Part shown: piece by piece, positions 1 through 8,943 of the stretch | Layout of the letters: each line of letters starts with the position of its first letter | How positions within the stretch are numbered: position 1 is the stretch's first letter | NCBI RefSeq assembly: GCF_011395035.1 | Contig: NZ_CP024768.1 | Coordinates: 862,854-926,853, forward strand | Reading direction: 5' to 3' | Length of the DNA: 64,000 nt | From: Pantoea cypripedii | GTDB lineage: Bacteria; Pseudomonadota; Gammaproteobacteria; Enterobacterales; Enterobacteriaceae | Translations under genes and position numbers: made by a program | Notes under the pieces: model-generated | What the model was told of the DNA's origin: nothing | The model's database searches: none | Seen by the model: only the letters and a program-made list of their open reading frames with translations

Positions 1-132
1 GAAGGATTTTGCGCTGAAGCAAGGCGGCAAAAGAGACGGAAGGAAGGAGCATACATAAGTATGTGACTGACTTACGCGAATGCAGCCAACGCAGCAGCAG
101 TGCAAAAGACACAGGACAGAGCACAAAGAATT
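1..132 (+). other. Presumed 23S-5S rRNA spacer
   Basis: This stretch lies directly upstream of the 5S rRNA gene and should be the transcribed spacer between 23S and 5S rRNA; the 23S gene itself is outside the window. It contains a short inverted repeat, CATAC-ATAA-GTATG, near position 50-63. I see no convincing protein gene; the open frame that runs from about 63 through the 5S gene is an artefact of the rRNA sequence. Confidence 0.45.
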
Positions 133-252
133 TGCCTGGCGGCTGTAGCGCGGTGGTCCCACCTGACCCCATGCCGAACTCAGAAGTGAAACGCCGTAGC
201 GCCGATGGTAGTGTGGGGTCTCCCCATGCGAGAGTAGGGAACTGCCAGGCAT
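133..252 (+). rRNA. rrf: 5S ribosomal RNA
   Basis: The 120-nt sequence starts TGCCTGGCGGC and ends GAACTGCCAGGCAT, so its two ends pair to form helix I. It differs little from the E. coli 5S rRNA as I recall it. It is the last rRNA gene of an rrn operon and is followed 72 bases later by tRNA-Asp, as in E. coli rrnH. Confidence 0.98.
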
Positions 253-324
253 CAATTTAAGGTATTTACCTGAAAAGGTAACACCGGTTATCAGCGAGAC
301 CCCGCTGGTAATGCAGTATTCGGT

Positions 325-401
325 GGTGCGGTAGTTCAGTCGGTTAGAATACCGGCCTGTCACGCCGGGGGTCGCGGGTTCGAGTCCCGTCCGCACCGCC
401 A
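325..401 (+). tRNA. aspU: tRNA-Asp (GTC), rrn-distal
   Basis: This 77-nt cloverleaf has the acceptor stem GGTGCGG/CCGCACC, anticodon GTC in CCTGTCACG, a T-loop GTTCGAGTC and an encoded 3' CCA. It sits at the distal end of the rrn operon and precedes a terminator and dkgB, matching E. coli aspU. It is identical over its whole length to the second tRNA-Asp at 8944-9020. Confidence 0.98.
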
Positions 402-412
402 CTCTCTTGATT

Positions 413-440
413 AGCCCTGACTGAAAAGTCAGGGCTTTTT
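413..440 (+). terminator. Rho-independent terminator of the rrn operon
   Basis: A perfect 10-bp stem (AGCCCTGACT / AGTCAGGGCT) closes a GAAA tetraloop and runs into TTTT, just after the tRNA-Asp gene. It should end the rrn-aspU transcript. Confidence 0.9.
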
Positions 441-570
441 CATTTCTGGCATATCAATCTTATTGTTGACTAAAACGCAAAATTCCTCTGCTTATAAGCG
501 GATTTTTCAGCAGCAATGATGCTGTCACAATGTCCCTCATTGAAATATTCCATTCACCGATGAGGTAATT

Positions 571-1374
571 ATGACAATCCCTGCTTTTGGTTTAGGCACT
601 TTCCGTCTGCAAGACGACGTTGTTATTCATTCAGTTAAAACCGCACTTGAACTGGGTTATCGTACTATCGATACCGCTCAGATCTATGAAAACGAAGCTG
701 CAGTAGGTCAGGCGATTGCTGAAAGTGGCATCGAGCGCAGCGAGCTATTCGTGACGACTAAGATCTGGGTAGAAAACCTCTCTGCTGACAAACTGATTCC
801 CAGCCTCAAAGAGAGCCTGCTCAAACTGCGTACTGACTACGTCGATCTCACCTTAATTCACTGGCCATCTCCAGGGGCAGCCATTTCAGTGAAAGAAAGT
901 ATGCAGGCGCTGATGGCGGCCAAAGAAGCCGGGCTGACACGCCAGATTGGCATCTCAAATTTCCCCATTGCACTGATGAAAGAGGCAATCGAAGCTGTGG
1001 GCGTAGAAAATATCGCGACTAATCAGGTTGAGCTACATCCGTATTTGCAGAATGAACAGGTAGTAAAGTTCGCCCGGGAACAGGGTATCCACATTACCTC
1101 TTATATGACGCTGGCTTATGGTGAAGCGCTGAAAGACGAAGCAATTAAGGCAATTGCGAAAAAACATCAGGCTACTCCTGCGCAGGTTGTGCTGGCATGG
1201 GCAATGCAGTTGGGTTACGCAGTCATTCCATCCTCGACCAAACGTGAGAACCTTGCAGGTAACCTGCATGCGCAGGATCTGCAACTGGATCATGAGGATA
1301 TGGATAAGATCCATGCGCTGGATCGGGGGCAACGTCTGGTCAGTCCGGAAGGCCTGGCACCTTCCTGGGATTAA
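571..1374 (+). CDS. dkgB: 2,5-diketo-D-gluconate reductase B / methylglyoxal reductase
   Basis: A 267-residue cytoplasmic aldo-keto reductase that should use NADPH to reduce 2,5-diketo-D-gluconate and small aldehydes such as methylglyoxal. The N-terminus MTIPAFGLGTFR and the full AKR tetrad D34, Y39, K64 and H97 are present, and IPSSTKRENL near the C-terminus is the usual cofactor phosphate-binding segment. The start has a TGAGGTAATT ribosome binding site. Its position between the rrn-aspU end and yafC is that of E. coli dkgB. It converges with yafC, with 15 bases between the stop codons. Confidence 0.95.
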   Translation: MTIPAFGLGTFRLQDDVVIHSVKTALELGYRTIDTAQIYENEAAVGQAIAESGIERSELFVTTKIWVENLSADKLIPSLKESLLKLRTDYVDLTLIHWPSPGAAISVKESMQALMAAKEAGLTRQIGISNFPIALMKEAIEAVGVENIATNQVELHPYLQNEQVVKFAREQGIHITSYMTLAYGEALKDEAIKAIAKKHQATPAQVVLAWAMQLGYAVIPSSTKRENLAGNLHAQDLQLDHEDMDKIHALDRGQRLVSPEGLAPSWD

Positions 1375-1389
1375 GTAAGCATTCAACAA

Positions 1390-2298
1390 TCAGTCCTGGC
1401 TACGCCAGGGCTGGTTCTGTATCCACTCACTGAGAAAATCAATAAACGCCCGCACACGCTGGCTGACACCAAGGTCACTGTAGTAAACCGCATTAAAGGG
1501 CATTTCTACAGGCAGACGTTGCTGCGCCAGCACTTCAACAAACGTCCCCTCAGCAATTTCTTTATCGACCATATAGTCAGATAAACAGGCGATACCGTTA
1601 TCATTCAGACAAAGCTGTTTCAGCGTTTCTCCACTGTTTGACGACATACCCGGCTGGATATCATAAAGTTCGCCATTTTCCTGTGCGACAGGCCAGCGAT
1701 TAAGGCGTAAAGGCTCAACGAAGCCCAGACATTCATGATTAGACAAGTCTGCTACCGACACAGGAACGCCATACTTCGCCAGATAAGCAGGGGTAGCGAC
1801 TAATTTGCGGAAGCTGATAAATAGCAGACGCGCGCGCAGGGTGGAGTCTGTCAGCGTACCAGCCCGAATGGCAACGTCGACTTTCCTCTCAATAAGATTA
1901 ATAAAGCTTTCTGAGGAGATGAGTGAGAGCGTGACGTCAGGATAACGTTCGCGAAAAGGCTTAATCATCGGCAGCAGCAAATGCAGAATCACCGGTGTGG
2001 CCGCATCAATACGCAGCACCCCCCGGGGAGCCAGCTGGCGTTCGATTAACTCGTTTTCAGCCGTCGACATTTCCTGCATCAATTTCTGCACGCGACGGAA
2101 ATAGTGTTCCCCCTCATGAGTGAGTGCCAGCTGACGCGTAGTGCGAGTCAATAAAGCCACTCCCAGCTTAGTCTCAAGCTTTTTTACGGTGCGACTGACG
2201 GCAGAATTTGCCATGTGCAACTGCTCCGCAGCCCGGCTAAAGCTACCGCTTTCCACCACGGCAATGAACACTTTCAATTCATCTGATGATGCCTTCAT
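1390..2298 (-). CDS. yafC: LysR-family transcriptional regulator YafC
   Basis: A 302-residue LysR-type regulator. An N-terminal winged helix-turn-helix (about residues 7-66, with SFSRAAEQLHMANSAVSRTV) is followed by a LysR substrate-binding domain (about 90-295). Its inducer and targets are unknown. It keeps the E. coli position next to dkgB, but here it is divergent from an MFS transporter gene 98 bases away. LysR proteins often control the divergent neighbour, so that transporter is the obvious candidate target. The family call is firm; the yafC name rests on position. Confidence 0.88.
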   Translation of the reverse strand: MKASSDELKVFIAVVESGSFSRAAEQLHMANSAVSRTVKKLETKLGVALLTRTTRQLALTHEGEHYFRRVQKLMQEMSTAENELIERQLAPRGVLRIDAATPVILHLLLPMIKPFRERYPDVTLSLISSESFINLIERKVDVAIRAGTLTDSTLRARLLFISFRKLVATPAYLAKYGVPVSVADLSNHECLGFVEPLRLNRWPVAQENGELYDIQPGMSSNSGETLKQLCLNDNGIACLSDYMVDKEIAEGTFVEVLAQQRLPVEMPFNAVYYSDLGVSQRVRAFIDFLSEWIQNQPWRSQD

Positions 2299-2396
2299 TA
2301 TCCCTCCATATGCAAAAGTCTATTGCTACTTTGCATCTTTTTGTTATTAAAGCATAGGCGGATACTGACGCCCATCAAAACTAATGGGAGTCAATC

Positions 2397-3575
2397 ATGC
2401 CACTTGCACTCTGGGCGCTAACTATCAGTGCCTTCGCTATCGGAACAACTGAATTTGTCATCGTTGGGTTAATCCCAACTATCGCGGAGCAGCTTGCCAT
2501 AACTCTTCCTTCTGCCGGGATGCTGGTCTCTATCTACGCTCTCGGTGTTGCCGTTGGTGCTCCGGTACTTACTGCTCTCACGGGTAAATTACCGCGTAAG
2601 CATTTGCTAATGGGGTTGATGGCGCTGTTTACTCTGGGGAATCTGGTGGCCTGGCAGGCCCCAAACTATGAAACGCTGGTCATTGCCCGCTTGCTGACCG
2701 GTCTGGCGCATGGTGTATTCTTCTCCGTCGGCTCAACTATCGCCACCAGCCTGGTGAGCAAAGAGAAGGGGGCCAGCGCTATTGCGATCATGTTTGGCGG
2801 TCTGACTGTTGCCCTGGTGACGGGGGTGCCGCTAGGGACTCTGATAGGGCAACATTTTGGCTGGCGTGAGAGTTTCCTTGCGGTGTCAGTGCTGGGCGTG
2901 ATTGCGCTGATGGGCAGCATGTTGCTGGTGCCACGTAACATTGCGCAGCCGCCAGCAACGTCGTTACTTCAACAAGCTCGGGTGCTGACTAATCCACGTT
3001 TACTGCTGATCTACGCGATTACCGCATTGGGCTATGGTGGCGTGTTTACTGCTTTTACCTTTCTGGCTCCGATGATGCAGTCTCTGGCGGGCTTCTCTCC
3101 CTCGGCCGTGAGCATAATTTTGTTGGGATACGGCATCGCTGTCGCGATAGGTAATATCTGGGGAGGAAAACTCGCAGATCGTCGTGGTGCTGTGCCTGCT
3201 CTCACCTTAATTTTCGCCGCCCTGGCGATTTTGTTAGCCGTCTTTCAGTTCACGGCCAATACGCACTATCTGGCGTTAGCGACAGTGATCATCATGGGCA
3301 TCTTCGCCTTCGCCAACGTGCCAGGCTTGCAGGTTTACGTGGTACAGAAGGCCGAACACTATGCTCCCGGAGCGGTAGACGTCGCCTCTGGACTCAATAT
3401 CGCCGCCTTTAATATTGGTATCGCACTGGGTTCCACAGTTGGCGGATATATTGTTCAGCATTATGGGTTAGCACAAACGCCGTGGGTAGGGGCAGTGATT
3501 GTCTTCATCGCATTATTGCTGGTACGCCTCAGTGGCTTGCTGGATAAGCCTCGCGCTGTGATAGCCGTGGAATAA
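2397..3575 (+). CDS. MFS transporter, DHA1 (AraJ/YdhP-like) drug or sugar efflux
   Basis: A 392-residue inner-membrane protein with about 12 hydrophobic segments and the MFS DHA1 signature features GTTEFVIVGLIP in helix 1 and ARLLTGLAHGVFFSVG around helix 4. Its closest relatives by eye are the AraJ/YdhP group of proton-driven exporters; the substrate cannot be read from the sequence. A GGGAGTCA ribosome binding site precedes ATG. The gene is absent from the E. coli yafC-yafD interval and is divergent from the LysR gene yafC, an arrangement common for regulator-transporter pairs. Function is known only at family level. Confidence 0.85.
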   Translation: MPLALWALTISAFAIGTTEFVIVGLIPTIAEQLAITLPSAGMLVSIYALGVAVGAPVLTALTGKLPRKHLLMGLMALFTLGNLVAWQAPNYETLVIARLLTGLAHGVFFSVGSTIATSLVSKEKGASAIAIMFGGLTVALVTGVPLGTLIGQHFGWRESFLAVSVLGVIALMGSMLLVPRNIAQPPATSLLQQARVLTNPRLLLIYAITALGYGGVFTAFTFLAPMMQSLAGFSPSAVSIILLGYGIAVAIGNIWGGKLADRRGAVPALTLIFAALAILLAVFQFTANTHYLALATVIIMGIFAFANVPGLQVYVVQKAEHYAPGAVDVASGLNIAAFNIGIALGSTVGGYIVQHYGLAQTPWVGAVIVFIALLLVRLSGLLDKPRAVIAVE

Positions 3576-3587
3576 TCCTCAGAAACG

Positions 3588-3605
3588 GCCTGCCAAATGG
3601 CAGGC
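3588..3605 (+). terminator. Hairpin after the MFS gene, weak terminator
   Basis: GCCTGCC-AAAT-GGCAGGC forms a 7-bp stem 12 bases after the MFS stop codon. It is followed by TGTTC rather than a T-run, so termination is only a possibility. Confidence 0.35.
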
Positions 3606-3721
3606 TGTTCACGTTTAAACCGATATATCCAATCCGACAATCAAGAACACCAATTGAAACCCCGCGCTAAAATCCCTATAACAGTCAGGTGAAGTATGTT
3701 TGTAACGAGCCAGGCGGGAAA

Positions 3722-4525
3722 GTGCGGAAAAAAACCTATGCAATGCGTTATGTAGCAGGTCAGCCTGCCGAGCGGATCTTTCCGCCGGGAGCGATGCTGC
3801 ATCTTGGGCAGGCACTGCCGCCCGGCGCACCATTGCCAGCCGACCCGACTTTACGGGTATTGGTGTGGAACATCTTTAAACAGCAGCGAGCAGACTGGAT
3901 GTCAGTGCTGCAGGGCTTTGGCAAAGATGCGCATCTGGTATTGCTACAGGAAGCACAGACGACGCCTGAGCTGGTAAGGTTTGCCACCAGCAACTACCTC
4001 GCTGCCGATCAGGTGCCCGCATTTGTCCTGCCACAGCATCCCTCTGGCGTGATGACGCTGGCATCGGCGCATCCTGTCTATTGCTGCCCACTGCGTGAGC
4101 GAGAGCCGTTGCTGAGACTGGCTAAATCGGCGCTGGTGACGGCCTACCCGCTACCGAACGGCGAAATGCTGATGGTGGTGAACATTCATGCGGTGAATTT
4201 CAGCCTGGGTATTGATGTCTATAGCAAACAGCTGGGGCCGATTGGTGAGCAGATTCAGTATCACCGTGGTCCGGTAATTATGGCGGGTGATTTCAATGCC
4301 TGGAGTCGCCAGCGCATGAAGGCGCTGTTTCGATTTGCTCAGGAGATGTCATTGCGGGAAGTGACTTTTACCGATGACCACCGACGCAAAGCCTTCGGTC
4401 GCCCACTGGATTTTGTTTTTTACCGCGATATGAAAGTGAATGAGGCGTCAGTGCTGGTGACTCGCGCTTCAGACCACAATCCATTGCTGGTCGAATTTAA
4501 CTCCACCTGGGCAGCTGCGCGCTAA
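3722..4525 (+). CDS. yafD: Endonuclease/exonuclease/phosphatase family protein YafD
   Basis: A 267-residue protein of the EEP (DNase I-like) superfamily, a metal-dependent phosphodiesterase or nuclease fold; the true substrate of YafD is not known. Visible motifs are VWNI near the start, LLQEAQT (metal-binding Glu), MAGDFNAWS and the C-terminal SDHNPLLVEF with the catalytic Asp-His. I chose the GTG start at 3722 because the protein then begins (M)RKKTYAMRYVAGQP, aligning with E. coli YafD, and AGGCGG lies just upstream. An in-frame GTG at 3689 is less likely. Confidence 0.9.
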   Translation: MRKKTYAMRYVAGQPAERIFPPGAMLHLGQALPPGAPLPADPTLRVLVWNIFKQQRADWMSVLQGFGKDAHLVLLQEAQTTPELVRFATSNYLAADQVPAFVLPQHPSGVMTLASAHPVYCCPLREREPLLRLAKSALVTAYPLPNGEMLMVVNIHAVNFSLGIDVYSKQLGPIGEQIQYHRGPVIMAGDFNAWSRQRMKALFRFAQEMSLREVTFTDDHRRKAFGRPLDFVFYRDMKVNEASVLVTRASDHNPLLVEFNSTWAAAR

Positions 4526-4556
4526 AGCCGATTTTTTCCAGACAAGAAAAATGAAA

Positions 4557-4580
4557 AAGGCCGACAAATGTCAGCCTTTT
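4557..4580. terminator. Bidirectional terminator between yafD and mltD
   Basis: The convergent genes yafD and mltD share a stem AAGGCCGACA / TGTCAGCCTT (one G-U type mismatch) flanked by A-runs on the left and TTTT on the right, so it can work in both directions. Confidence 0.75.
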
Positions 4581-4587
4581 CGAGCCA

Positions 4588-5970
4588 TTAGGTATCTGGC
4601 GTTGCGCTATTATGGACAAACAGCGTGAGGTTATCCCCTGGCTGAATGCTTTTCGCAGCCGTTAACACACTATTCCAGCGCATAACGTCTTTGATGTTAA
4701 CACCATGACGTCGCGCGATACTGGCAAGAGAATCACCCTTACGAACACGATAGGTGATGCTGTTGCCGTTATCGGCCAGCTGCGAGCCCTTGTCGCCAAC
4801 GGTCAGCTTCTGACCGATTCGAACCGAGGCACCGCGCAGGTTATTCTGCTGCTTCAGTGTATTAACGCTAACGCCGAGCTTGCTGGCAATGCCAGACAAG
4901 GTGTCACCTTTGCGCACCGTGTAGCTGCTACCCGCATCACTGGCTTTCGCCAGTTGGGAAGGCTGCACGGCGGCAATATCACCGGATGCCAGTGAATTGC
5001 GTAGCTGAGCGACATTGGACTTAGGCACCATAATGTAGTGCGGTCCATTCGGCGCTGTCGCACCGTGTTTATAACCGGCATTGAAGCTTTTCAGCTTACT
5101 TAACGACATACCAGCCATATCTGCGGCCTGCGTCAGCTCAATCTGCTGACCCACTTCCACGCGAGCCAGTGCACGGCTCTCGTTCGGGGTCGGCAATTTG
5201 ATGCCGTAGCGCTTGTTGTTCTTGAGAATATCGCTCAAGGCCAACATTTTCGGAACATAAACCGTGGTTTCGCGTGGCAGCGACAGGCTCCAGAAGTCGG
5301 TCGGCTTACCGCGCGCCTTGTTCTGTTTAATCGCCTTGAGCACACGTCCTTCACCGCTGTTATAGGCGGCAATGGTCAGTAACCAGTCACCGTCAAACAT
5401 GGTGTTGAGACGCTGCATCATATCCAGCGCAACCTTGGTAGAAGCCACCACATCGCGGCGACCGTCATACCATTGGTTTTGTTTCAAACCATAGTTTTTG
5501 CCCGTAGTTGCAACAATCTGCCAGATGCCAGCGGCATTCGCAGAAGATGTTGCATGTGGGTCAAAAGCGCTCTCCACTATGGGTAGCAGTACCAGTTCCA
5601 TCGGCATTTTACGTTTCTGTATCTGCTCGACTATCCAGTACATGTACGGCTCTGCCCGTAATGTTACATCGTGGAGATAGCTCTTATTTCTTAAGTACTT
5701 TGTTTTTTGTTCGCGGATCCGGGGGTTATCCGGAATCCCCATCTTCAACTCGTCACTAATGTGATTCCAGAGATCAGTGTCTTCTGCGAGGCTGGTTCCA
5801 TCATCTTGCCAGCGCGGCGACAACAAGCGATCTCCGTACTTTCCATTTTCACCTTGACCAGCTGAAGACAGGCTCTGAGCATGCTGTTCTGGGATCGTGG
5901 CGTCATTCCTTGATGCCTGACATCCTCCCACCAGCAAGACAGAGGCGATTAATATCGCTTTTGCCTTCAT
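4588..5970 (-). CDS. mltD: Membrane-bound lytic murein transglycosylase D
   Basis: A 460-residue lipoprotein that cleaves the glycan strands of peptidoglycan to 1,6-anhydromuropeptides at the outer membrane. The signal peptide ends in a lipobox with Cys17 (LLVGGC). The SLT domain (about 100-240) has catalytic Glu133 in PIVESAFDPHATS and the AAYNSGEG motif. Two LysM peptidoglycan-binding repeats follow, near residues 350-393 and 409-453. Length and architecture match E. coli MltD (452 residues), and it keeps its neighbour gloB. Confidence 0.97.
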   Translation of the reverse strand: MKAKAILIASVLLVGGCQASRNDATIPEQHAQSLSSAGQGENGKYGDRLLSPRWQDDGTSLAEDTDLWNHISDELKMGIPDNPRIREQKTKYLRNKSYLHDVTLRAEPYMYWIVEQIQKRKMPMELVLLPIVESAFDPHATSSANAAGIWQIVATTGKNYGLKQNQWYDGRRDVVASTKVALDMMQRLNTMFDGDWLLTIAAYNSGEGRVLKAIKQNKARGKPTDFWSLSLPRETTVYVPKMLALSDILKNNKRYGIKLPTPNESRALARVEVGQQIELTQAADMAGMSLSKLKSFNAGYKHGATAPNGPHYIMVPKSNVAQLRNSLASGDIAAVQPSQLAKASDAGSSYTVRKGDTLSGIASKLGVSVNTLKQQNNLRGASVRIGQKLTVGDKGSQLADNGNSITYRVRKGDSLASIARRHGVNIKDVMRWNSVLTAAKSIQPGDNLTLFVHNSATPDT

Positions 5971-6040
5971 GTGTGTGTCAATAGTCGCTTAAAAGACGAG
6001 CAATAATACTTGACGGTCTGACACAACACAACCAAAAAAA

Positions 6041-6796
6041 TCAAAAGCGATCTTTCTTCTCGCGTAGATCAGCAAAAACTTGCCAAAGAGGCGCAGTTGT
6101 AAAATTACCGCCTAAAGCCTTTTTTAAATCAGGATCTTGCGTACGAAGGAATAAATTTATTTCCCTTTCTAAAGCCAAATTTGTTGGCAAAGTAATACGA
6201 TTTTCTGCACGTAAGTCTTTAATTTGCTGGAACCTTGCTAAAATTTTGGGGTCATGGGGCAGAATAGCCGCAGCAAACTTCATATTGGATAAAGTGTACT
6301 CATGGGCACAGCAAATTAAGGTGTCGGCAGGGAGTTCATTAAGCTTTTGAAATGAATCAAACATTTGTTGCGCGGTGCCTTCAAATAATCTGCCACAACC
6401 GCCGGAAAACATCGTGTCGCCACAGAAAAGATAAGGCGAACTGAAATATGAGATATGTCCTAAAGTGTGTCCAGGGGTCGCGATGACACGAAAATTTCTC
6501 CCTAACAGCGTAAATTCATCTCCATCGGCCACAATTTGCTTTGCCCCTTTATCTGCAGTTTCCTGTGGACCGAAAACCGTCATATCGGGGTAATGCTGGA
6601 GCAGCTCGCTGACGCCACCCACATGGTCGTGATGATGGTGAGTCAGTAAAATCGCCACCGGATGCCAGCGATTGGCTTTAATTTTATCCAGTACCGGTTG
6701 TGCTTCGCCGGGATCGACAATCAGGCAATTTTGCTGGTCATCCGTCAGTGTCCAGATGTAGTTATCCTGCAATGCGGGAATACTGGTAAGATTCAT
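6041..6796 (-). CDS. gloB: Hydroxyacylglutathione hydrolase (glyoxalase II)
   Basis: A 251-residue metallo-beta-lactamase-fold hydrolase that converts S-lactoylglutathione to D-lactate and glutathione, the second step of methylglyoxal detoxification. The binuclear metal motif THHHHDH (H53, H55, D57, H58) and the later GHTLGH and CGDTMFSGGCGR motifs are intact. ATG at 6796 is preferred over GTG at 6802 because the GAGAGG ribosome binding site is then correctly spaced and the length equals the E. coli protein. The distal half of the gene is strikingly AT-rich (about 30-37% GC in 60-base samples near 6121-6240). Confidence 0.97.
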   Translation of the reverse strand: MNLTSIPALQDNYIWTLTDDQQNCLIVDPGEAQPVLDKIKANRWHPVAILLTHHHHDHVGGVSELLQHYPDMTVFGPQETADKGAKQIVADGDEFTLLGRNFRVIATPGHTLGHISYFSSPYLFCGDTMFSGGCGRLFEGTAQQMFDSFQKLNELPADTLICCAHEYTLSNMKFAAAILPHDPKILARFQQIKDLRAENRITLPTNLALEREINLFLRTQDPDLKKALGGNFTTAPLWQVFADLREKKDRF

Positions 6797-6836
6797 AAAC
6801 ACCTCTCAGGCCGTAGAAAAAGGAAGATGGTAAAGC

Positions 6837-7571
6837 ATGAAGCCGGCTAAAACACGCCAAATCCTGACTGCGCCGCGCTCCTGGCGCGACATGCCCTGGG
6901 GCGACTATTTTCGCGACGCGCTAACACAGCAACTTCAGCCTTCGCTCGGTAAGCTGTATGGCTTCCATATGCTTAAAATTGGCAGCCTGAGCGCAGAAAT
7001 CAACACCAGCCATTGTGCTATTTCGCATCAGGTGAATGTCGGCGAAGAGGGCGAAGGGTTGCAGGTGATTGCCCGTGCCACTCAATTGCCGTTTGAAGCT
7101 AAATCGATTGATGCCTGCTTGCTGGCGCATACGTTAGCCTGGAGCCAGGACCCGCATCGTGTGTTGCGCGAAGTGGACCGCGTACTGATTGACGATGGCT
7201 GGATGATTATCAGTGGATTTAATCCCTTTAGCCTGCTTGGTATCAGCAAAGGCATTCCGGGTTTGCATGGTCGTGCGCCCTGGAGCGGCCGCATGTTTAG
7301 CCAGATGCGATTGCTGGACTGGCTTAATCTGCTGAATTACGAAGTGGTTTACCGCACCCGCTTCCAGGTGGTGCCTTGGCACCGTCAGGGCGGAAAAGTG
7401 ATCAGTGCACACCTGCCTGCGCTGGGCTGCCTGAATGTGGTGGTGGCGCGTAAACGCACCTTCCCGTTAACGCCCACCAAAGTGAAAAAAAGCCTGAGTA
7501 AAGCGCAGTTGCGACAGACGGTGAATGCGACGCGGCAGTTTCGAAAAATGAAGGATCAGGATTCGGGCTGA
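6837..7571 (+). CDS. yafS: SAM-dependent methyltransferase-like protein YafS
   Basis: A 244-residue protein of the class I SAM-dependent methyltransferase family. The core has the motif region HMLKIGSLSAEI, then LPFEAKSIDACLLAHTLAW and VLIDDGWMIISGFNPFS. Its substrate is unknown. It is divergent from gloB with only 40 bases between start codons, as in E. coli, and its last codons overlap the end of rnhA on the other strand by 16 bases. Confidence 0.9.
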   Translation: MKPAKTRQILTAPRSWRDMPWGDYFRDALTQQLQPSLGKLYGFHMLKIGSLSAEINTSHCAISHQVNVGEEGEGLQVIARATQLPFEAKSIDACLLAHTLAWSQDPHRVLREVDRVLIDDGWMIISGFNPFSLLGISKGIPGLHGRAPWSGRMFSQMRLLDWLNLLNYEVVYRTRFQVVPWHRQGGKVISAHLPALGCLNVVVARKRTFPLTPTKVKKSLSKAQLRQTVNATRQFRKMKDQDSG

Positions 7572-8023
7572 TAGCCGATATCGTCCTGTGATGGTTGGCT
7601 GGCGGCAGTGCGCGCCAGTTCGTCGCAGCGCTCATTCTCCGGATGGCCAGCATGGCCCTTCACCCATTCCCAGGAAATCTGGTGTGAACTCAGCGCCAGA
7701 TCGAGCCGTTGCCACAGATCGACATTCTTCACGGGTTTTTTATCCGCGGTTTTCCAGCCACGCTTTTTCCAGTTATGAATCCAGCTGGTAATGCCCTGGC
7801 GTACATACTGGCTGTCAGTGCTGATCACCACTTCACACGGCTGCGTCAGCGCTTCCAGTGCGACAATCGCGGCCATCAGTTCCATACGATTATTGGTGGT
7901 GAGGCGATAACCGGCACTGAAGGTTTTTTCATGCTGGCGATAACGCAGAATGGCGCCATAGCCGCCAGGACCAGGATTGCCGAGACAGGATCCATCGGTG
8001 AATATTTCTACCTGTTTACGCAT
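7556..8023 (-). CDS. rnhA: Ribonuclease HI
   Basis: A 155-residue enzyme that degrades the RNA strand of RNA-DNA hybrids such as R-loops and primer remnants. All active-site residues of E. coli RNase HI are at identical positions: D10, E48, D70, H124 and D134. The gene is divergent from dnaQ with 54 bases between start codons, the classical rnhA/dnaQ overlapping-promoter arrangement. Confidence 0.99.
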   Translation of the reverse strand: MRKQVEIFTDGSCLGNPGPGGYGAILRYRQHEKTFSAGYRLTTNNRMELMAAIVALEALTQPCEVVISTDSQYVRQGITSWIHNWKKRGWKTADKKPVKNVDLWQRLDLALSSHQISWEWVKGHAGHPENERCDELARTAASQPSQDDIGYQPES

Positions 8024-8077
8024 CTCTGGTAGACTTCCTTAACTGACAAAACACCAAGTCTGACATAAACGAGTCCT

Positions 8078-8809
8078 ATGAGCACTGCAAATAACCGCCA
8101 GATCGTCCTCGATACCGAAACCACCGGCATGAATATGATCGGCGTGCACTATGAAGGACACCGCATCATTGAAATCGGTGCGGTTGAAGTCATCAACCGC
8201 CGCCTGACCGGCAACAACTTCCATATCTACCTCAAGCCCGATCGGCTGGTGGATCCGGAAGCCTTTGGTGTGCACGGTATTGCCGATGAGTTTCTGGCGG
8301 ATAAACCCAGCTTCAGTGACATCGCCGATGAGTTTCTTGAGTACATCCGGGGTGCTGAGCTGGTAATTCATAACGCATCGTTCGATATCGGCTTTATGGA
8401 TTACGAATTTGCCAAGCTGAAACGCGACATTGGCAAAACGGAAACCTTCTGCCAGATAACCGATAGCCTGGCGATGGCGCGCAAGATGTTCCCCGGCAAG
8501 CGTAACAGCCTTGATGCGCTTTGTAGCCGTCTCGAAATAGACAACAGCAAGCGCACGCTGCACGGCGCATTACTCGATGCCGAAATTCTGGCTGAAGTGT
8601 TCCTGACCATCACCGGTGGCCAGACGTCATTGGCATTCTCGATGGACAGCGAGCAAAGCACCCAGGCCGACGGTGAAAATATTCAGCGCATTGTGCGTCC
8701 GGCATCCGGGCTGCGCGTGGTCAGCGCCAGTGATGAAGAATGTCTGGCACATGAGAGCCGCTTAGATCTGGTAATGAAGAAGGGCGGCTGCTGTCTGTGG
8801 CGCGCCTGA
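8078..8809 (+). CDS. dnaQ: DNA polymerase III epsilon subunit (3'-5' proofreading exonuclease)
   Basis: A 243-residue proofreading subunit of the replicative polymerase core. Exo motif I is VLDTETTGM with D12 and E14, the second metal-binding Asp lies in VIHNASFDIGFM (about residue 103), and HGALLDAE supplies H162 and D167 of the DEDDh type. The Gln-rich linker and C-terminal alpha-binding tail are short and divergent, as usual. Confidence 0.99.
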   Translation: MSTANNRQIVLDTETTGMNMIGVHYEGHRIIEIGAVEVINRRLTGNNFHIYLKPDRLVDPEAFGVHGIADEFLADKPSFSDIADEFLEYIRGAELVIHNASFDIGFMDYEFAKLKRDIGKTETFCQITDSLAMARKMFPGKRNSLDALCSRLEIDNSKRTLHGALLDAEILAEVFLTITGGQTSLAFSMDSEQSTQADGENIQRIVRPASGLRVVSASDEECLAHESRLDLVMKKGGCCLWRA

Positions 8810-8884
8810 AATCGCTGATTTTGCGTGGAAAAGCGGCGTTAAGTCGAAAAAAGCAGCAAACGAAACAAAGCCACAGAAAAAGCG

Positions 8885-8913
8885 TTGACGGCTGATCGCC
8901 CTGCCATTAATAT
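8885..8913 (+). promoter_or_regulatory. Sigma-70 promoter of tRNA-Asp
   Basis: TTGACG and TAATAT are separated by exactly 17 bases and followed by a GC-rich discriminator (GCGCC), the usual form of a stringently controlled stable-RNA promoter. The tRNA starts about 30 bases downstream. Confidence 0.8.
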
Positions 8914-8943
8914 GCGCCTCGTTCCCGACGGGGAACACAGCGC

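Noticed and set aside
63..260. 65-residue open frame across the 5S rRNA
   Set aside because: It translates the 5S rRNA gene itself and is a well-known spurious frame; no protein is expected.
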